Shown here: piece after piece, positions 1-8,348 of the stretch | How positions within the stretch are numbered: the stretch's first letter is position 1 | Layout of the letters: each line of letters opens with the position of its first letter | Origin: Candidatus Methylospira mobilis | GTDB lineage: Bacteria > Pseudomonadota > Gammaproteobacteria > Methylococcales > Methylococcaceae | NCBI RefSeq assembly: GCF_009498235.1 | Contig: NZ_CP044205.1 | Coordinates: forward strand, 2,109,389 to 2,173,388 | Direction: 5' to 3' | DNA length: 64,000 bases | Notes under the pieces: model-generated | The model's database searches: none | The model's input: only the letters and a program-made list of their open reading frames with translations | What the model was told of the DNA's origin: nothing | Position numbers and translations under genes: made by a program

Positions 1-1
1 C

Positions 2-208
2 GGCGCATTTTTTAATCCATTGGCTTTTCTGAAAAGAGGCCTGGCGCCCAAGCCCGACCTGGCGACGGCGATTCCTGTCGAGCCGCATTTTCCGTTGATG
101 GCCGGAATAAGCTTTACGCTTATAACCGTCGGATTTATTACTGCTACGGCTCTGGTTGTCGTTGCGGCGTGGAAATCCAGATCATTGCCGGCTTTGGAAC
201 TGAAGTAG
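2..208 (+). CDS. C-terminal end of an unidentified membrane protein (partial)
   Basis: An open frame enters from the left edge and ends at a TAG at 206-208. The roughly 68 residues contain one hydrophobic helix (about 35 residues before the end) followed by a short basic tail, which looks like the last transmembrane segment of an inner-membrane protein. The true start lies outside the window; a TTG at position 20 is possible but has no convincing ribosome binding site. I do not recognise the family, and with so little sequence the call rests only on the open frame and the hydrophobic segment. Confidence 0.35.
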   Translation, partial: GAFFNPLAFLKRGLAPKPDLATAIPVEPHFPLMAGISFTLITVGFITATALVVVAAWKSRSLPALELK

Positions 209-745
209 GTCTGTCAATATACGCCGGAAATCCATCAGGAGGCCGTCTATGGCATTCATGTCATAGACGGCCTTGCCACAGGTTTCACTCGAGCTTTTTT
301 CAACACGTCGTACCGCAATCGAGGCAAAAGTTCCGTCCCCGGAAGCTTACCGCGGCCACCCTGGCCTTAGCGGCGGTCTATCTAGGCTCCTCTCCATCGG
401 ATTACTGTGCTCTGGTAAGGGCGCACAGCAAGCTGATTTTTATTAAGCTATAATTAGCCGCTTGGCGTGTGCTTATGCTGTGTTGGGTGTACTTTTTTTA
501 AATGAGTGCATAGCTGAGTACGTGAAACCGTATTATTACTCAAAGTCATAATGAATTACTTCCGGACGCGATGCCTTTCGCTAAACCGCTCATGACGAGA
601 CTGTTGAGTCATGAGCGGAGTAACTATTAATCTGTTATTTCACAGTCCTCTCCGACAAGGCTCTCCTGAGCGTAGCCGAAGGGCTCCGAGCGAACGGAAA
701 AACCTTAAACGAACGGTAACGCGCCCGGACGTCGTCCGGGGATTG
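209..745. other. intergenic region with hairpins and a dispersed repeat fragment
   Basis: No convincing gene is seen in these 537 bases. They hold the hairpin at 240-273, a T-rich stretch near 291-298, and at about 650-705 a fragment with the core CTGAGCGTAGCCGAAGGG, a motif common in proteobacterial intergenic repeats. A related element in the opposite sense (CCTTCGATAAGCTCAGGAC) lies at about 34100. Confidence 0.5.
240..273 (+). terminator. 12-bp hairpin after the partial membrane-protein gene
   Basis: The arms 240-251 and 262-273 are perfectly complementary over 12 bp with a 10-base loop. It lies about 30 bases after the stop of the left-edge gene. No T-run follows directly, only a distant one near 291, so it could stabilise the 3' end or be a weak terminator. 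Confidence 0.4.
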
Positions 746-749
746 TTAC
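716..749 (-). terminator. hairpin overlapping the rdgC stop codon
   Basis: The core stem is 724-730 with 734-740 (CCCGGAC/GTCCGGG, 3-base loop), and an outer stem GTAAC/GTTAC (716-720 with 745-749) extends it into the rdgC stop codon. On the minus strand T-rich sequence follows only some 30 bases later, so intrinsic termination is likely but not textbook. Confidence 0.4.
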
Positions 750-1657
750 GCCGCCGCTACTTCGCCGCCGAACAGTTCCAGTAAACGCGGCAGGAACGTG
801 GAAAGCTCCAGCGTCATGATGGAAAAATCCACGTCAAAACGTTCGATCTCATCCTGCGCGTCGGCGGCTTCGGCCTCTTCCTGTATGCAGTCGAGAAAAC
901 GCAGGCGGCGTATTCCGAGCTCTTCGTCGAGTACGAAGCTCAAGCGCTCGGACCAGCTTAGCGCCAGTTTTACCACTTCCTTGCCTGCTTGCAGATGGTT
1001 TTGTATTTCTGGAGCGCTCAAGTCCTGCTTGCTGCAGCGCACAATGCCGCCTTCCTCGTCAGGAGAGCGCAGTTCGCATTCGTTTTCGATGGCAATGTCG
1101 GATGGCGCTTCACTTTCCGACAACCAGCGCGTCAGCACATCGGCTATACGCTGCTGGGTAGCCGGTGGGCTGACCGCCAGCGTGCCGATGGAGCGGCGCA
1201 GCAGCGAGGCCAGTTCTTCGGTTTTCTTGCAGCTGGAACTGTCGACGATCAGCCAGCCGCCCACCGGGTCGAGATAGGCCCAGGTTTTGATGCGATGGCT
1301 GAACGCGCGCGGCAACAGTTCGTGGATGATGTCGTCGCGCAGGGCATCGCGCTCTTTGCGGCGTACCGGCGTGCCGCGCTGGAGTTCCAGTTCCTGGGCG
1401 CGTTCGGCCAGCAAGTCGTTGACCACCGATGCAGGCAGTATTTTTTCTTCCTTGACGGCGGAAATCATGAAAAACCCGTTGGCGGCATGAACCAGCGGCG
1501 CGTCGTCGTCGCCGACCGGCGCTTTCCAGCCGTAGCTCATCGGTTCCAGGCTGCTGCACTGGCGGAAGCGCGCCGACTGCAAATGCTCTTCCAGCTGCGC
1601 GCAGGTCAAGGTAAAAGGTGTGTTGAAGCGGAGTAGCGAGAGATTTTTAAACCACAT
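746..1657 (-). CDS. rdgC: recombination-associated protein RdgC
   Basis: The 303-residue product starts MWFKNL and matches RdgC in length and in its N-terminal block. RdgC is a ring-shaped, non-specific double-stranded DNA-binding protein that limits inappropriate RecA filament formation; it acts in the cytoplasm on the nucleoid. An upstream in-frame ATG at 1687 would add ten residues, but RdgC proteins characteristically begin with MWFK, so 1657 is preferred. It appears monocistronic, followed by a hairpin at its stop codon, and is divergent from nqrM with about 150 bases between them. The acidic stretch near the C-terminus is normal for the family. Identification is confident. Confidence 0.93.
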   Translation of the reverse strand: MWFKNLSLLRFNTPFTLTCAQLEEHLQSARFRQCSSLEPMSYGWKAPVGDDDAPLVHAANGFFMISAVKEEKILPASVVNDLLAERAQELELQRGTPVRRKERDALRDDIIHELLPRAFSHRIKTWAYLDPVGGWLIVDSSSCKKTEELASLLRRSIGTLAVSPPATQQRIADVLTRWLSESEAPSDIAIENECELRSPDEEGGIVRCSKQDLSAPEIQNHLQAGKEVVKLALSWSERLSFVLDEELGIRRLRFLDCIQEEAEAADAQDEIERFDVDFSIMTLELSTFLPRLLELFGGEVAAA

Positions 1658-1805
1658 GCGGTTAGCTGTTCCCGAAAGTTGCGTCATTAAGCGGTTATTA
1701 TCAGGCTATGCCGCCGATTTGTCACCGCATGCGTAGGTAGGAGTTATTCCCGCTGCCTGACGCACGGTGTAAGATGACGCTTTGTATTGATACGAGATAG
1801 TTATC

Positions 1806-2009
1806 ATGGCTACTTTTCTTGTTACGTTCGTGGCGATAGCCGTTGTTATTTTTATCATGGCCATCGGCGTCATTTTTGGCCGCCGCGCGATTCGCGGCAG
1901 TTGCGGCGGGCCGGGAGCTGCGGATTGTGTTTGTGTCGAGAAATGCGACAAACGCAAAAAACTCGAAGAAGAGCAGGCTGCGCGCGCGGCTCAAGCCGAT
2001 CACGGCTAG
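1806..2009 (+). CDS. nqrM: NqrM-type Na+-NQR maturation protein
   Basis: The 67-residue protein has one N-terminal transmembrane helix (about residues 3-25), the block AIGVIFGRR, then four cysteines (33, 41, 43, 47) in the order SCGG...CVC...C, and a charged tail. This is the layout of NqrM, a membrane protein required to assemble the iron centre of the Na+-translocating NADH:quinone reductase, probably by delivering iron. Family members normally sit beside the nqrABCDEF/apbE operon; here no nqr gene is visible and the downstream neighbour is sbcB, whose GTG start lies 3 bases after this stop, so the two are probably co-transcribed. Family assignment is good; which complex it serves in this organism is inference. 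Confidence 0.85.
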   Translation: MATFLVTFVAIAVVIFIMAIGVIFGRRAIRGSCGGPGAADCVCVEKCDKRKKLEEEQAARAAQADHG

Positions 2010-2012
2010 AGC

Positions 2013-3461
2013 GTGGCCGAAACTACGCTTTACTGGCACGATTACGAGACCTTCGGCGCCGATCCGCGCAATGACCGGCCGGTGCAATTTGCCGGACTTC
2101 GTACCGATCGGGAGCTGAACGTCATCGGCGAATCGCTGCTGATTTATTGCCGCCCGCCGCGCGATGCGCTGCCGGAGCCGGAAGCCTGTTTGATTACCGG
2201 CATTACGCCGCAACGCGCGGATAAACTCGGTTTGAGGGAGGCCGACTTTATCGGCAGGATACACGAAGAGCTCGGCATGCCCGGCACCTGCGGTCTGGGA
2301 TATAACACTTTGCGATTCGACGACGAGGTTACCCGCTACGGCCTGTACCGCAATTTCTTTGATCCCTACGAGCGAGAGTGGCGTAACGGCAATTCGCGCT
2401 GGGATATGATAGATGTAGCCCGACTCATGGCGGCGCTACGGCCTGAGGGGATACTCTGGCCTCGCGACGATAGCGGCAGAGTGAGTTTCCGTCTGGAAGA
2501 TCTCACTGCCGCCAACGGCATCATGCACGAAGGCGCGCACGATGCGCTGGTCGATGTGAAAGCGACGATAGATCTGGCGCGTTTGATCAAAACTGCGCAA
2601 CCGCGACTTTACGACTTCGTCTGGCGTAATCGCGGTAAACGCGAGGTTGCATCCCTGTTGCGTGTGGGCGAGTATCAGCCGCTGATCCATGTTTCCGGTA
2701 AGTATACTGCCGAGCAGCAGCGGTTGGCGGTGGTGGTTGCACTGGCGCAGCATCCGGCCAATCCGAACGGCGTCATCGTTTGCGATTTATCGACGGACCC
2801 TGAAAGCTGGTTGGCGCTTGACAGCGACGCCTTGAGACTGCGCTTGTATACGCCGTCCTCCGAAAGAGGCGAGGGCGAACTACGTATTCCGCTGAAAACC
2901 GTGCATATCAATAAAGCACCGGTAGTCGCGCCATTGTCGGTGATGCGTCCGCAAGACAGCGAACGCTTGGGAGTTAGTCTCGAACAATGCCGGAAGCATT
3001 GCCTGACCTTGCAGGCCGCCGCGCCCGCTTTGCTTGAGAAATTGGACCGCGTGTTTTCAAGCGCCCCTGATCTGCCCCCGGACATAACGAGCGATCCCGA
3101 TACCCAGTTGTACGTTGGCGGATTTTTCAGCGACTCCGATCGTAAAATCATGACGCGACTTCGCCGGATGACGCCGCAGCAACTGGCGGACAGCCGCTTT
3201 GACTTTCAAGATGCCCGTTTGCCGGAAATGCTGTTTCGTTATCGCGCCAGAAACTACCCGGAGTCTTTGTCGGCGGCCGAGCTGGGGCGCTGGGAGGTAT
3301 TTCGAAAAAAGCGGCTGCTGAGCGCCGCTGCCGGAGGCCAGTCGCGCCTGACCCACTATCGCAACAGCTTGGAAAAGCTGGAGGCCAGGCCTGAACTCAG
3401 TGAAACGCAGCGCAGCATTTTGAGTGACTTGAGACTATGGGAGCAGGAAATTATCGGTTAA
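2013..3461 (+). CDS. sbcB: exodeoxyribonuclease I
   Basis: This 482-residue protein is the single-strand-specific 3'-to-5' exonuclease I, which acts in recombination, mismatch repair and removal of recombinogenic 3' tails. The N-terminal DEDDh exonuclease domain carries the first acidic pair in WHDYETFG (Asp10, Glu12), further acidic and histidine residues around LVDVKATIDLA, and is followed by the SH3-like and C-terminal helical regions. Length matches the E. coli enzyme (475). The start is a GTG at 2013, three bases after nqrM, giving the expected N-terminus directly before the catalytic motif. Coupling to nqrM seems positional rather than functional. Confidence 0.95.
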   Translation: MAETTLYWHDYETFGADPRNDRPVQFAGLRTDRELNVIGESLLIYCRPPRDALPEPEACLITGITPQRADKLGLREADFIGRIHEELGMPGTCGLGYNTLRFDDEVTRYGLYRNFFDPYEREWRNGNSRWDMIDVARLMAALRPEGILWPRDDSGRVSFRLEDLTAANGIMHEGAHDALVDVKATIDLARLIKTAQPRLYDFVWRNRGKREVASLLRVGEYQPLIHVSGKYTAEQQRLAVVVALAQHPANPNGVIVCDLSTDPESWLALDSDALRLRLYTPSSERGEGELRIPLKTVHINKAPVVAPLSVMRPQDSERLGVSLEQCRKHCLTLQAAAPALLEKLDRVFSSAPDLPPDITSDPDTQLYVGGFFSDSDRKIMTRLRRMTPQQLADSRFDFQDARLPEMLFRYRARNYPESLSAAELGRWEVFRKKRLLSAAAGGQSRLTHYRNSLEKLEARPELSETQRSILSDLRLWEQEIIG

Positions 3462-3544
3462 CCTGTTCGTCTTAGTCTTGTATACTGCCCAAGTTTGATA
3501 TAGAGAAAGTCGAATATATTCACAGCCATCCATCTGGAGGATAA

Positions 3545-4075
3545 ATGAAAAAATTGCAGGTACTTTTGACGGGGTTTGTTTTCGCGTTGGCGGGCGTTGC
3601 TCACGCGCATGGTCCGGTGCGTCATAAAGTCGTCGAATCCATAGAAATAAATGCTACGCCCGATGCCGTTTGGGCCATCGTCGGCAATTTTGCAAAACCG
3701 GAAGTATGGTTGCCGCCGGTTGCAAGCACTACCGAAACAGGCGGCAACGAAGTCGGCGCCACGCGCGAACTGACGCTGAAAAAAGGCGGAGTCGTCAAGG
3801 AAGAGCTGAAAAAGTACGAGGTGGACAAGAAGACTCTGGGTTACAAGATTACCGAAGTCGATCCAGCGGTATTGCCGGTAGCGACCTATACATCCACTAT
3901 TATGGTGGAGGCAGCCGGAGCGGGTTCGAAAGTGGAGTGGAACGGCGCTTTCTATCGCAGTTTCATGAACAATAATCCGCCGCCCGAGCAGAGCGACGAA
4001 GCAGCCATTCATGCGGTAACGCAGATGTACAAGGAAGGGCTGGCAAATCTCAAACAGGTTGCTGAAAAGAAATAA
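3545..4075 (+). CDS. mxaD: MxaD-like periplasmic SRPBCC protein
   Basis: The 176-residue product has a signal peptide ending AHA near residue 21, then an SRPBCC (START-like) fold beginning VVESIEINATPDAVW. The central LTLKKGG, the block ITEVDPAVLPVATYTST and the end WNGAFYR...NNNPPPEQ are typical of MxaD, a periplasmic protein of methylotrophs reported to help methanol dehydrogenase and cytochrome cL interact. A clear Shine-Dalgarno (TGGAGG) precedes the ATG. It lies outside any mxa cluster and is followed after 3 bases by a secreted beta-propeller gene, so the pair is probably one operon. It is the main evidence that this organism is a methylotroph; its exact role here is inferred. Confidence 0.82.
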   Translation: MKKLQVLLTGFVFALAGVAHAHGPVRHKVVESIEINATPDAVWAIVGNFAKPEVWLPPVASTTETGGNEVGATRELTLKKGGVVKEELKKYEVDKKTLGYKITEVDPAVLPVATYTSTIMVEAAGAGSKVEWNGAFYRSFMNNNPPPEQSDEAAIHAVTQMYKEGLANLKQVAEKK

Positions 4076-4078
4076 GCC

Positions 4079-5056
4079 ATGCTGCCTACTCCACATCGAA
4101 AGTGGTTAAATAAGGCGGCAGTCATTGCCGTCTTTTTTATGTCCGGGGCTTTGCAAGCTGCGCCATTCGCCTGGATCACCAATCAAACCGGAAACAGCTT
4201 GTCAGTGATCGAAACCGACGGCAATCGCGTTATCGACACGCTGGCTTTCCCACCGCAAGCGGCTCCTGCCGGCGTGGCGGTCAGCGCCAATGGCAGCCGG
4301 GTTTGCGTCAGCAACCCTGACGGCAAAAGCGTAACCGTCATCGACGGTGCTACCAGAATCATGCTGGCGACCATTCCTTTGGGAGCGGCCCCGGTGGGTA
4401 TTGCCGCCGATAACGACGGTAAATATTGTTATGTGGCGGACTGGTATGAACGCGCGGTTCTTGTGCTGGATGTCCGGGCGATGCGGGCCATAGGCCGTAT
4501 TGCCGTGGGTAATTCGCCTGCCGGACTGGTGTTGAACCGAGACGGAAGCCGCCTTTACGTGGCGAACCGTGACGACGACAGCGTGTCGGAAATCGACTTG
4601 AGCAGCCGTCAAGTATTGCGCACGGTCAGACTCGGCAAGCATCCGTTCGGGATAGAGCTGTCGGCTGACGATAGGTTATTATACGCGGCCAACGTCGAAA
4701 GCAACGATGTCTCTGTGCTGGATATCGAGTCCTGGCAAATCGTGCAATCTTTAAAAGTGGGCGAACGGCCTTATGCGATTGCCGTCGCACGCGGACGCCT
4801 GTTTGTTACCAATCAGGGCGACAACACGGTTTCGGTATTTGACGAACAGGATTACCGCTTGCTGCAAACATTGAAAGTGGGCGAATATCCGGAAGGTATT
4901 GCTACACACCCGGATGGTAAGCACGTCTATATTGCGAACTGGTTTTCCAATAACGTGATGGTGCTGGATGCCGATACCTTGACTGTTACGGTTACTGTTC
5001 CGACCGGAAACGGTAGTCGTGCATTCGGGCGCTTCATGGCCGTCCAGCCTCAATGA
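4079..5056 (+). CDS. secreted YVTN/NHL-type beta-propeller protein
   Basis: The 325-residue protein has a signal peptide (cleavage after about residue 27, ALQAAPFAW) and then seven or so repeats of about 42 residues with the pattern VANxxxDSVSEIDLSSxxVLxTVxLGKHPFGI, the YVTN family beta-propeller. Such proteins are periplasmic; related ones occur in PQQ-dependent alcohol oxidation systems and as YncE-like proteins. It starts 3 bases after the mxaD-like stop, so the two are almost certainly co-translated, which suggests a shared periplasmic role, perhaps around a quinoprotein dehydrogenase. No catalytic residues are recognisable, so a scaffold or partner function is more likely than an enzymatic one. 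Confidence 0.8.
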   Translation: MLPTPHRKWLNKAAVIAVFFMSGALQAAPFAWITNQTGNSLSVIETDGNRVIDTLAFPPQAAPAGVAVSANGSRVCVSNPDGKSVTVIDGATRIMLATIPLGAAPVGIAADNDGKYCYVADWYERAVLVLDVRAMRAIGRIAVGNSPAGLVLNRDGSRLYVANRDDDSVSEIDLSSRQVLRTVRLGKHPFGIELSADDRLLYAANVESNDVSVLDIESWQIVQSLKVGERPYAIAVARGRLFVTNQGDNTVSVFDEQDYRLLQTLKVGEYPEGIATHPDGKHVYIANWFSNNVMVLDADTLTVTVTVPTGNGSRAFGRFMAVQPQ

Positions 5057-5159
5057 GGTTGCGCCGGTTCCAGGCAGAGCCATTGCAGCAAACAATAGTA
5101 GTTACTTAGCTATCCTGCCTGTTCCTACAGGATATTTCAGTCGAAGAAGCGCGTGCCGT

Positions 5160-5354
5160 TTATCTCCTGGCGTGCTTTTTTTTCTGGAAGCAGTGACACT
5201 GCTCCCCTGATGCCTCAATGACTTCGACAGCCGGCAGTTGCCGGCTTTTGAATCCAAAAGCACGGCAGCCATATCGGAAATTGGCGTCATAGGTAATGTA
5301 ATAGTGAGTGCAATTATTGCAATCAGGGCGCTTGCCGTCTGCTTCTGTATCCAT
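5160..5354 (-). CDS. small conserved cysteine-rich protein
   Basis: A 64-residue product with cysteines at 12, 15, 30, 53 and 55 (CNNC, YGCRAFGFKSRQLP, CHC) and aromatic residues between them. The arrangement DCxxCxxYYITYDxxFxYGCRAFGFKS resembles a widespread family of tiny proteobacterial proteins with a likely zinc site, whose function I do not know. The ATG at 5354 lacks a strong ribosome binding site. It is convergent with the beta-propeller gene and lies 141 bases downstream of the XRE regulator on the same strand. The family pattern makes it very probably real despite its size. Confidence 0.7.
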   Translation of the reverse strand: MDTEADGKRPDCNNCTHYYITYDANFRYGCRAFGFKSRQLPAVEVIEASGEQCHCFQKKKHARR

Positions 5355-5495
5355 GGAAAGTTGACGCGACAGTCTAAGGCGCGGATGGATGCACTGCGCA
5401 GTTTGTCTCTACCGTCATGCCTGTCTCGCTTACGACTGCTTCAGTCATAATGCAAAACACTCGCTGCTAGTTGCCTTGCATCTATATGGCATGGC

Positions 5496-5918
5496 TTACT
5501 GATTACTTCCACGCTCCAGTGCAGCTTCAGCTTCCAAAAGAATAATTGCGGCCAAGGTATCCTCTCGCAGCAAATTACGCTCGGCATCGGGCAGCAGCAG
5601 CAAGTCAACCGCAGCCTGTGTTTTCGCGACGGCATTGCGGTAGCGCCCCAGCCGGGCGACTTCGTATGCGTTAAAATCAAACGGCGGCGCGGCGCTTTCA
5701 GACGTGGATTCGGGGTCATCGAATCCGCGCAACGATGTTTCGGTTATACCAAGTCCGTAGGCCCATCTTTCAACGGCATCTCCGAGCGGGTCGCCCTGTT
5801 TCCCGCTCAGAAATCTGTCGGTAATAGTGCTGGGTACTCTGGAAGCCTTTTCCAGGTCACTGGTTGTCCAGCCCCTTTTATTTATTTCTTCCTGAAGCCT
5901 GTCGCGTAATTTGCTCAC
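5496..5918 (-). CDS. XRE-type helix-turn-helix protein
   Basis: The 140-residue protein starts with a lambda-repressor-like helix-turn-helix (about residues 3-55: LRDRLQEEINKRGWTTSDLEKA...STITDRFLSGK). The remaining 80 residues are mostly helical and acidic with no recognised ligand domain; a short stretch, PPFDFNAYEVARLGRYRNAVAK, could mediate dimerisation. It would act as a cytoplasmic DNA-binding regulator. No partner toxin or phage gene is adjacent: upstream is a 775-base gene-poor stretch and downstream the small Cys-rich gene. Targets are unknown; autoregulation is common in this class but is not shown here. Confidence 0.8.
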   Translation of the reverse strand: MSKLRDRLQEEINKRGWTTSDLEKASRVPSTITDRFLSGKQGDPLGDAVERWAYGLGITETSLRGFDDPESTSESAAPPFDFNAYEVARLGRYRNAVAKTQAAVDLLLLPDAERNLLREDTLAAIILLEAEAALERGSNQ

Positions 5919-6693
5919 TTATTCTCACTCATACCCGGTAACCGTCTGTTTCAAAAACATCAAACAACAAAAAAAGGAGTCATGCGGACACCCTGGTTCT
6001 TGCGCTGTTATGGGGCAATACCGGATCTATCAATCAGGGTGAGGGACCAAACCAGCCTTGTATTGCTTGTGTTTTATCGCAAGAGTCCGTCAAGTCAATT
6101 CTCTCACAATGATATAGTCCGCAGTCCCCGTCGGACGGGAGTATAAACGAAAATTTCCGCGCGGTGAGGGATGCAGGGCGTTCCTTGCGGGCATCTTTTG
6201 CCGGTTCGCAGCTGGCAGAAACGCCGCATACCGCGATACAGAACTATTTATCGATAAATAACAGTGGTATGACGGCGCAAGCCGAAGGCTGGAGCTTTGT
6301 GCTCCAACGCAGTTTACAACGCTTTAGACGGGGTGCAGGAGATGAATCCTGCACCCGGCGCGACCTGTTTTTTGAATTTTCCCAAAGCATGTGCTGATAG
6401 AGAAATGGCTTGTTGACTAAAAAGGATGAATTAATCCTGCGAAGATCGCTTATAACCCATTGACATAACAGCCTTATATAGCTAGGAATGCATCGTTGTC
6501 TTATATAACCCTACGCGCATGGTATTAGCGGACTATAGAATAAAACAGCCTAAAAAAGGGCAGTGAGCATATTTTGGGGTATGAGGCGCTTGAGAAACAA
6601 AACTTCCCGAACTTTTGCACGAAAAAAAAGAAGAAAGAAAGCTTTCGCAGTGAAAGTAATGTAAGTAGAAACAACTATTTACGGGGTGAATAG
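5919..6693. other. 775-base gene-poor region
   Basis: No convincing coding sequence. A possible 77-codon frame at 6164-6397 has no family resemblance and is crossed by hairpins, so it was not called. Two hairpins lie close together: TGGAGC/GCTCCA at 6290-6306, and a perfect 10-bp stem, 6331-6340 with 6347-6356 (GGGTGCAGGA/TCCTGCACCC, 6-base loop). The right part is AT-rich and precedes the 3' end of tRNA-Ser. Confidence 0.5.
6331..6356. other. perfect 10-bp hairpin
   Basis: The arms GGGTGCAGGA and TCCTGCACCC enclose GATGAA. There is no directly following T-run on either strand, and no gene ends close by. It may belong to an intergenic repeat or a small RNA. Confidence 0.45.
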
Positions 6694-6786
6694 TGGCGGA
6701 GAGGAAGGGATTCGAACCCTTGTGCCGGGTTTCCCCGACCATCCGATTTCGAGTCGGCGCCGTTATGACCGCTTCGGTACCTCTCC
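6694..6786 (-). tRNA. tRNA-Ser(CGA)
   Basis: On the minus strand the 93-base sequence begins GGAGAGG and ends CTCTCCGCCA. It forms a full cloverleaf with a long class II variable arm, a T-arm loop GTTCGAATC, an encoded CCA and anticodon CGA in the loop CTCGAAA, reading UCG serine codons. The 5' end lies 55 bases from the mltF start on the opposite strand, so the two are divergent. Confidence 0.95.
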
Positions 6787-6840
6787 GGAAACGGCATGTT
6801 AGTATACGCTCCGGTTGTTAAAAAATTAAGAGGAAAAGTC

Positions 6841-8337
6841 ATGAATTCTAAAAAAATCATGCCTTCTAGCCTTTTTGCAAATAGCAAAATAGTTAAGATA
6901 ATCACGCGCATTCCTGAGATAACCAGCAAGGGTTTAAGATACCGATTCAAAGTAACGATACTGCCTATCGTGTTGCTGGCCTTGCCTGGGTTGGTTGTCA
7001 ACGCGCATTCGCCAGGTCAGGAGGTCAATGGCGAGAGCCAGCTGGAGAGAATCCGGCGATCTGGGGAACTGGTGTTGGCGATTCAAGGCCCTGCGCCTAC
7101 CGATAGCGATACTGCGGTACTGCAGGAAAGCCTCGATTTCGAACTGGCCCAACGTTTCGCATCCAGGCTGGGCGTCAAATTGCGTTATATACAGGGCAAC
7201 TCGCGTCATGATCTGATACGCATGCTGACTAACCATGAAGCCGACTTTATCGCGACAGCAATACCGATTACGGAAGAGCGGCGGCGTACACTGCGATTTT
7301 CTCCCGCTTTCCGGCAAATTACCGAAAAAGTGGTTTTTCGCGCCGAAGCCGGACAAGAAACCCAGAACGGTGCGGTTTTTCGCGACGTTCCGGTCACGGC
7401 GAAGGATTGGGTATTGGGCAGCGAGTCCTACGACCTTAAAAACCGCCTGCGCATGGTTAATGACGGCCTGTTGGACTATACCGTCGTACCATCCGATCAG
7501 ATTGCGCGTATGCAACGCTATTTTCCCAACATTGAAGTTGCATTCGAGCAAGGGGAGCCGCAAGATTTAGGCTGGGCTTTCTCGCAAAGCGAAGATAACA
7601 GCCTTTACAACGAAGTATCCTCATTTTTCGATGCTATCCGACAGGACGGCACGCTGGCCCGGCTCACTAAAAAACATGATGCTGTCTGGATGGCTACCGA
7701 TGCATCGGTAGACGCGGCGCTGAGGTCGCATGTTCGGCAAAGGTTGCCGCGTTATCGCGCACTGTTTCAAAATGCCGGACGAAAATTCGATATAGACTGG
7801 CGTTTGCTGGCTGCAATCGCTTATCAGGAGTCACAGTGGGATGCGCATGCAGTTTCCGCCGAAGGCGTGCAGGGCATGATGATGTTGACTGGAAACACCG
7901 CGCGTGAGCTCAATGTGACGGACCGTTTTAACGTAAGCCAAAGCATCCACGGCGGCGCCGAATATCTCCACGAAATTCTGGAAGGGCTTCCGTCCCCTGT
8001 CCATGGACAGGATCGCATTTGGCTGGCGCTGGCGGCTTACAATATCGGTTATAACCATATCGAGCGCGCGCGCAAGATAGCCGGCCGCCAGGGCCGTGAC
8101 CCCAATGCCTGGGAAAGCGTGAAAGCAGTGCTGCCGCAAATGGGGGGTAAAGCGGCGGCATCTCCCAGGGAGCGCGCCAGAGGACATTTAACGGTGCATT
8201 ATGTCGAAAATATTTGCAGACACTACGACCTGCTGGTATGGCTGACCGATGAGAAGCAAACAACGGCAGCCGGCTCGGCTGCATCGCGAGCACGACCTGA
8301 TGTGAATAAAGGTCGTGCGCTCGAAGGCGGTGCATGA
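6841..8337 (+). CDS. mltF: membrane-bound lytic murein transglycosylase F
   Basis: The protein (498 residues from this start) has an N-terminal hydrophobic export segment, a solute-binding-protein family 3 domain (about 65-285) and a C-terminal SLT lysozyme-like domain (about 305-440). The catalytic glutamate is in AIAYQESQWD (about Glu330), followed by GVQGMMMLT and the AAYNIGYNH block. MltF cleaves peptidoglycan glycan strands to 1,6-anhydromuropeptides in the periplasm. An upstream ATG at 6796 exists, but 6841 has a good Shine-Dalgarno (AAGAGGA, 6-base spacing). The N-terminus has about 35 residues before the hydrophobic segment, slightly long. The amidase AmpD, acting on the same recycling products, is encoded about 2.2 kb further on. 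Confidence 0.9.
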   Translation: MNSKKIMPSSLFANSKIVKIITRIPEITSKGLRYRFKVTILPIVLLALPGLVVNAHSPGQEVNGESQLERIRRSGELVLAIQGPAPTDSDTAVLQESLDFELAQRFASRLGVKLRYIQGNSRHDLIRMLTNHEADFIATAIPITEERRRTLRFSPAFRQITEKVVFRAEAGQETQNGAVFRDVPVTAKDWVLGSESYDLKNRLRMVNDGLLDYTVVPSDQIARMQRYFPNIEVAFEQGEPQDLGWAFSQSEDNSLYNEVSSFFDAIRQDGTLARLTKKHDAVWMATDASVDAALRSHVRQRLPRYRALFQNAGRKFDIDWRLLAAIAYQESQWDAHAVSAEGVQGMMMLTGNTARELNVTDRFNVSQSIHGGAEYLHEILEGLPSPVHGQDRIWLALAAYNIGYNHIERARKIAGRQGRDPNAWESVKAVLPQMGGKAAASPRERARGHLTVHYVENICRHYDLLVWLTDEKQTTAAGSAASRARPDVNKGRALEGGA

Positions 8338-8348
8338 TCTCAGCTTAA

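Noticed and set aside
650-705. Possible small RNA at the CTGAGCGTAGCCGAAGGG element
   Set aside because: The motif is a common intergenic repeat and lacks a promoter and terminator pair here.
798-1636. Long open frames on the plus strand over rdgC
   Set aside because: These mirror the codon bias of rdgC, whose protein identity is certain, and have no resemblance to known proteins.
6164-6397. 77-codon open frame in the gene-poor stretch before tRNA-Ser
   Set aside because: No ribosome binding site, no domain resemblance, and it crosses two hairpins; it is probably fortuitous.
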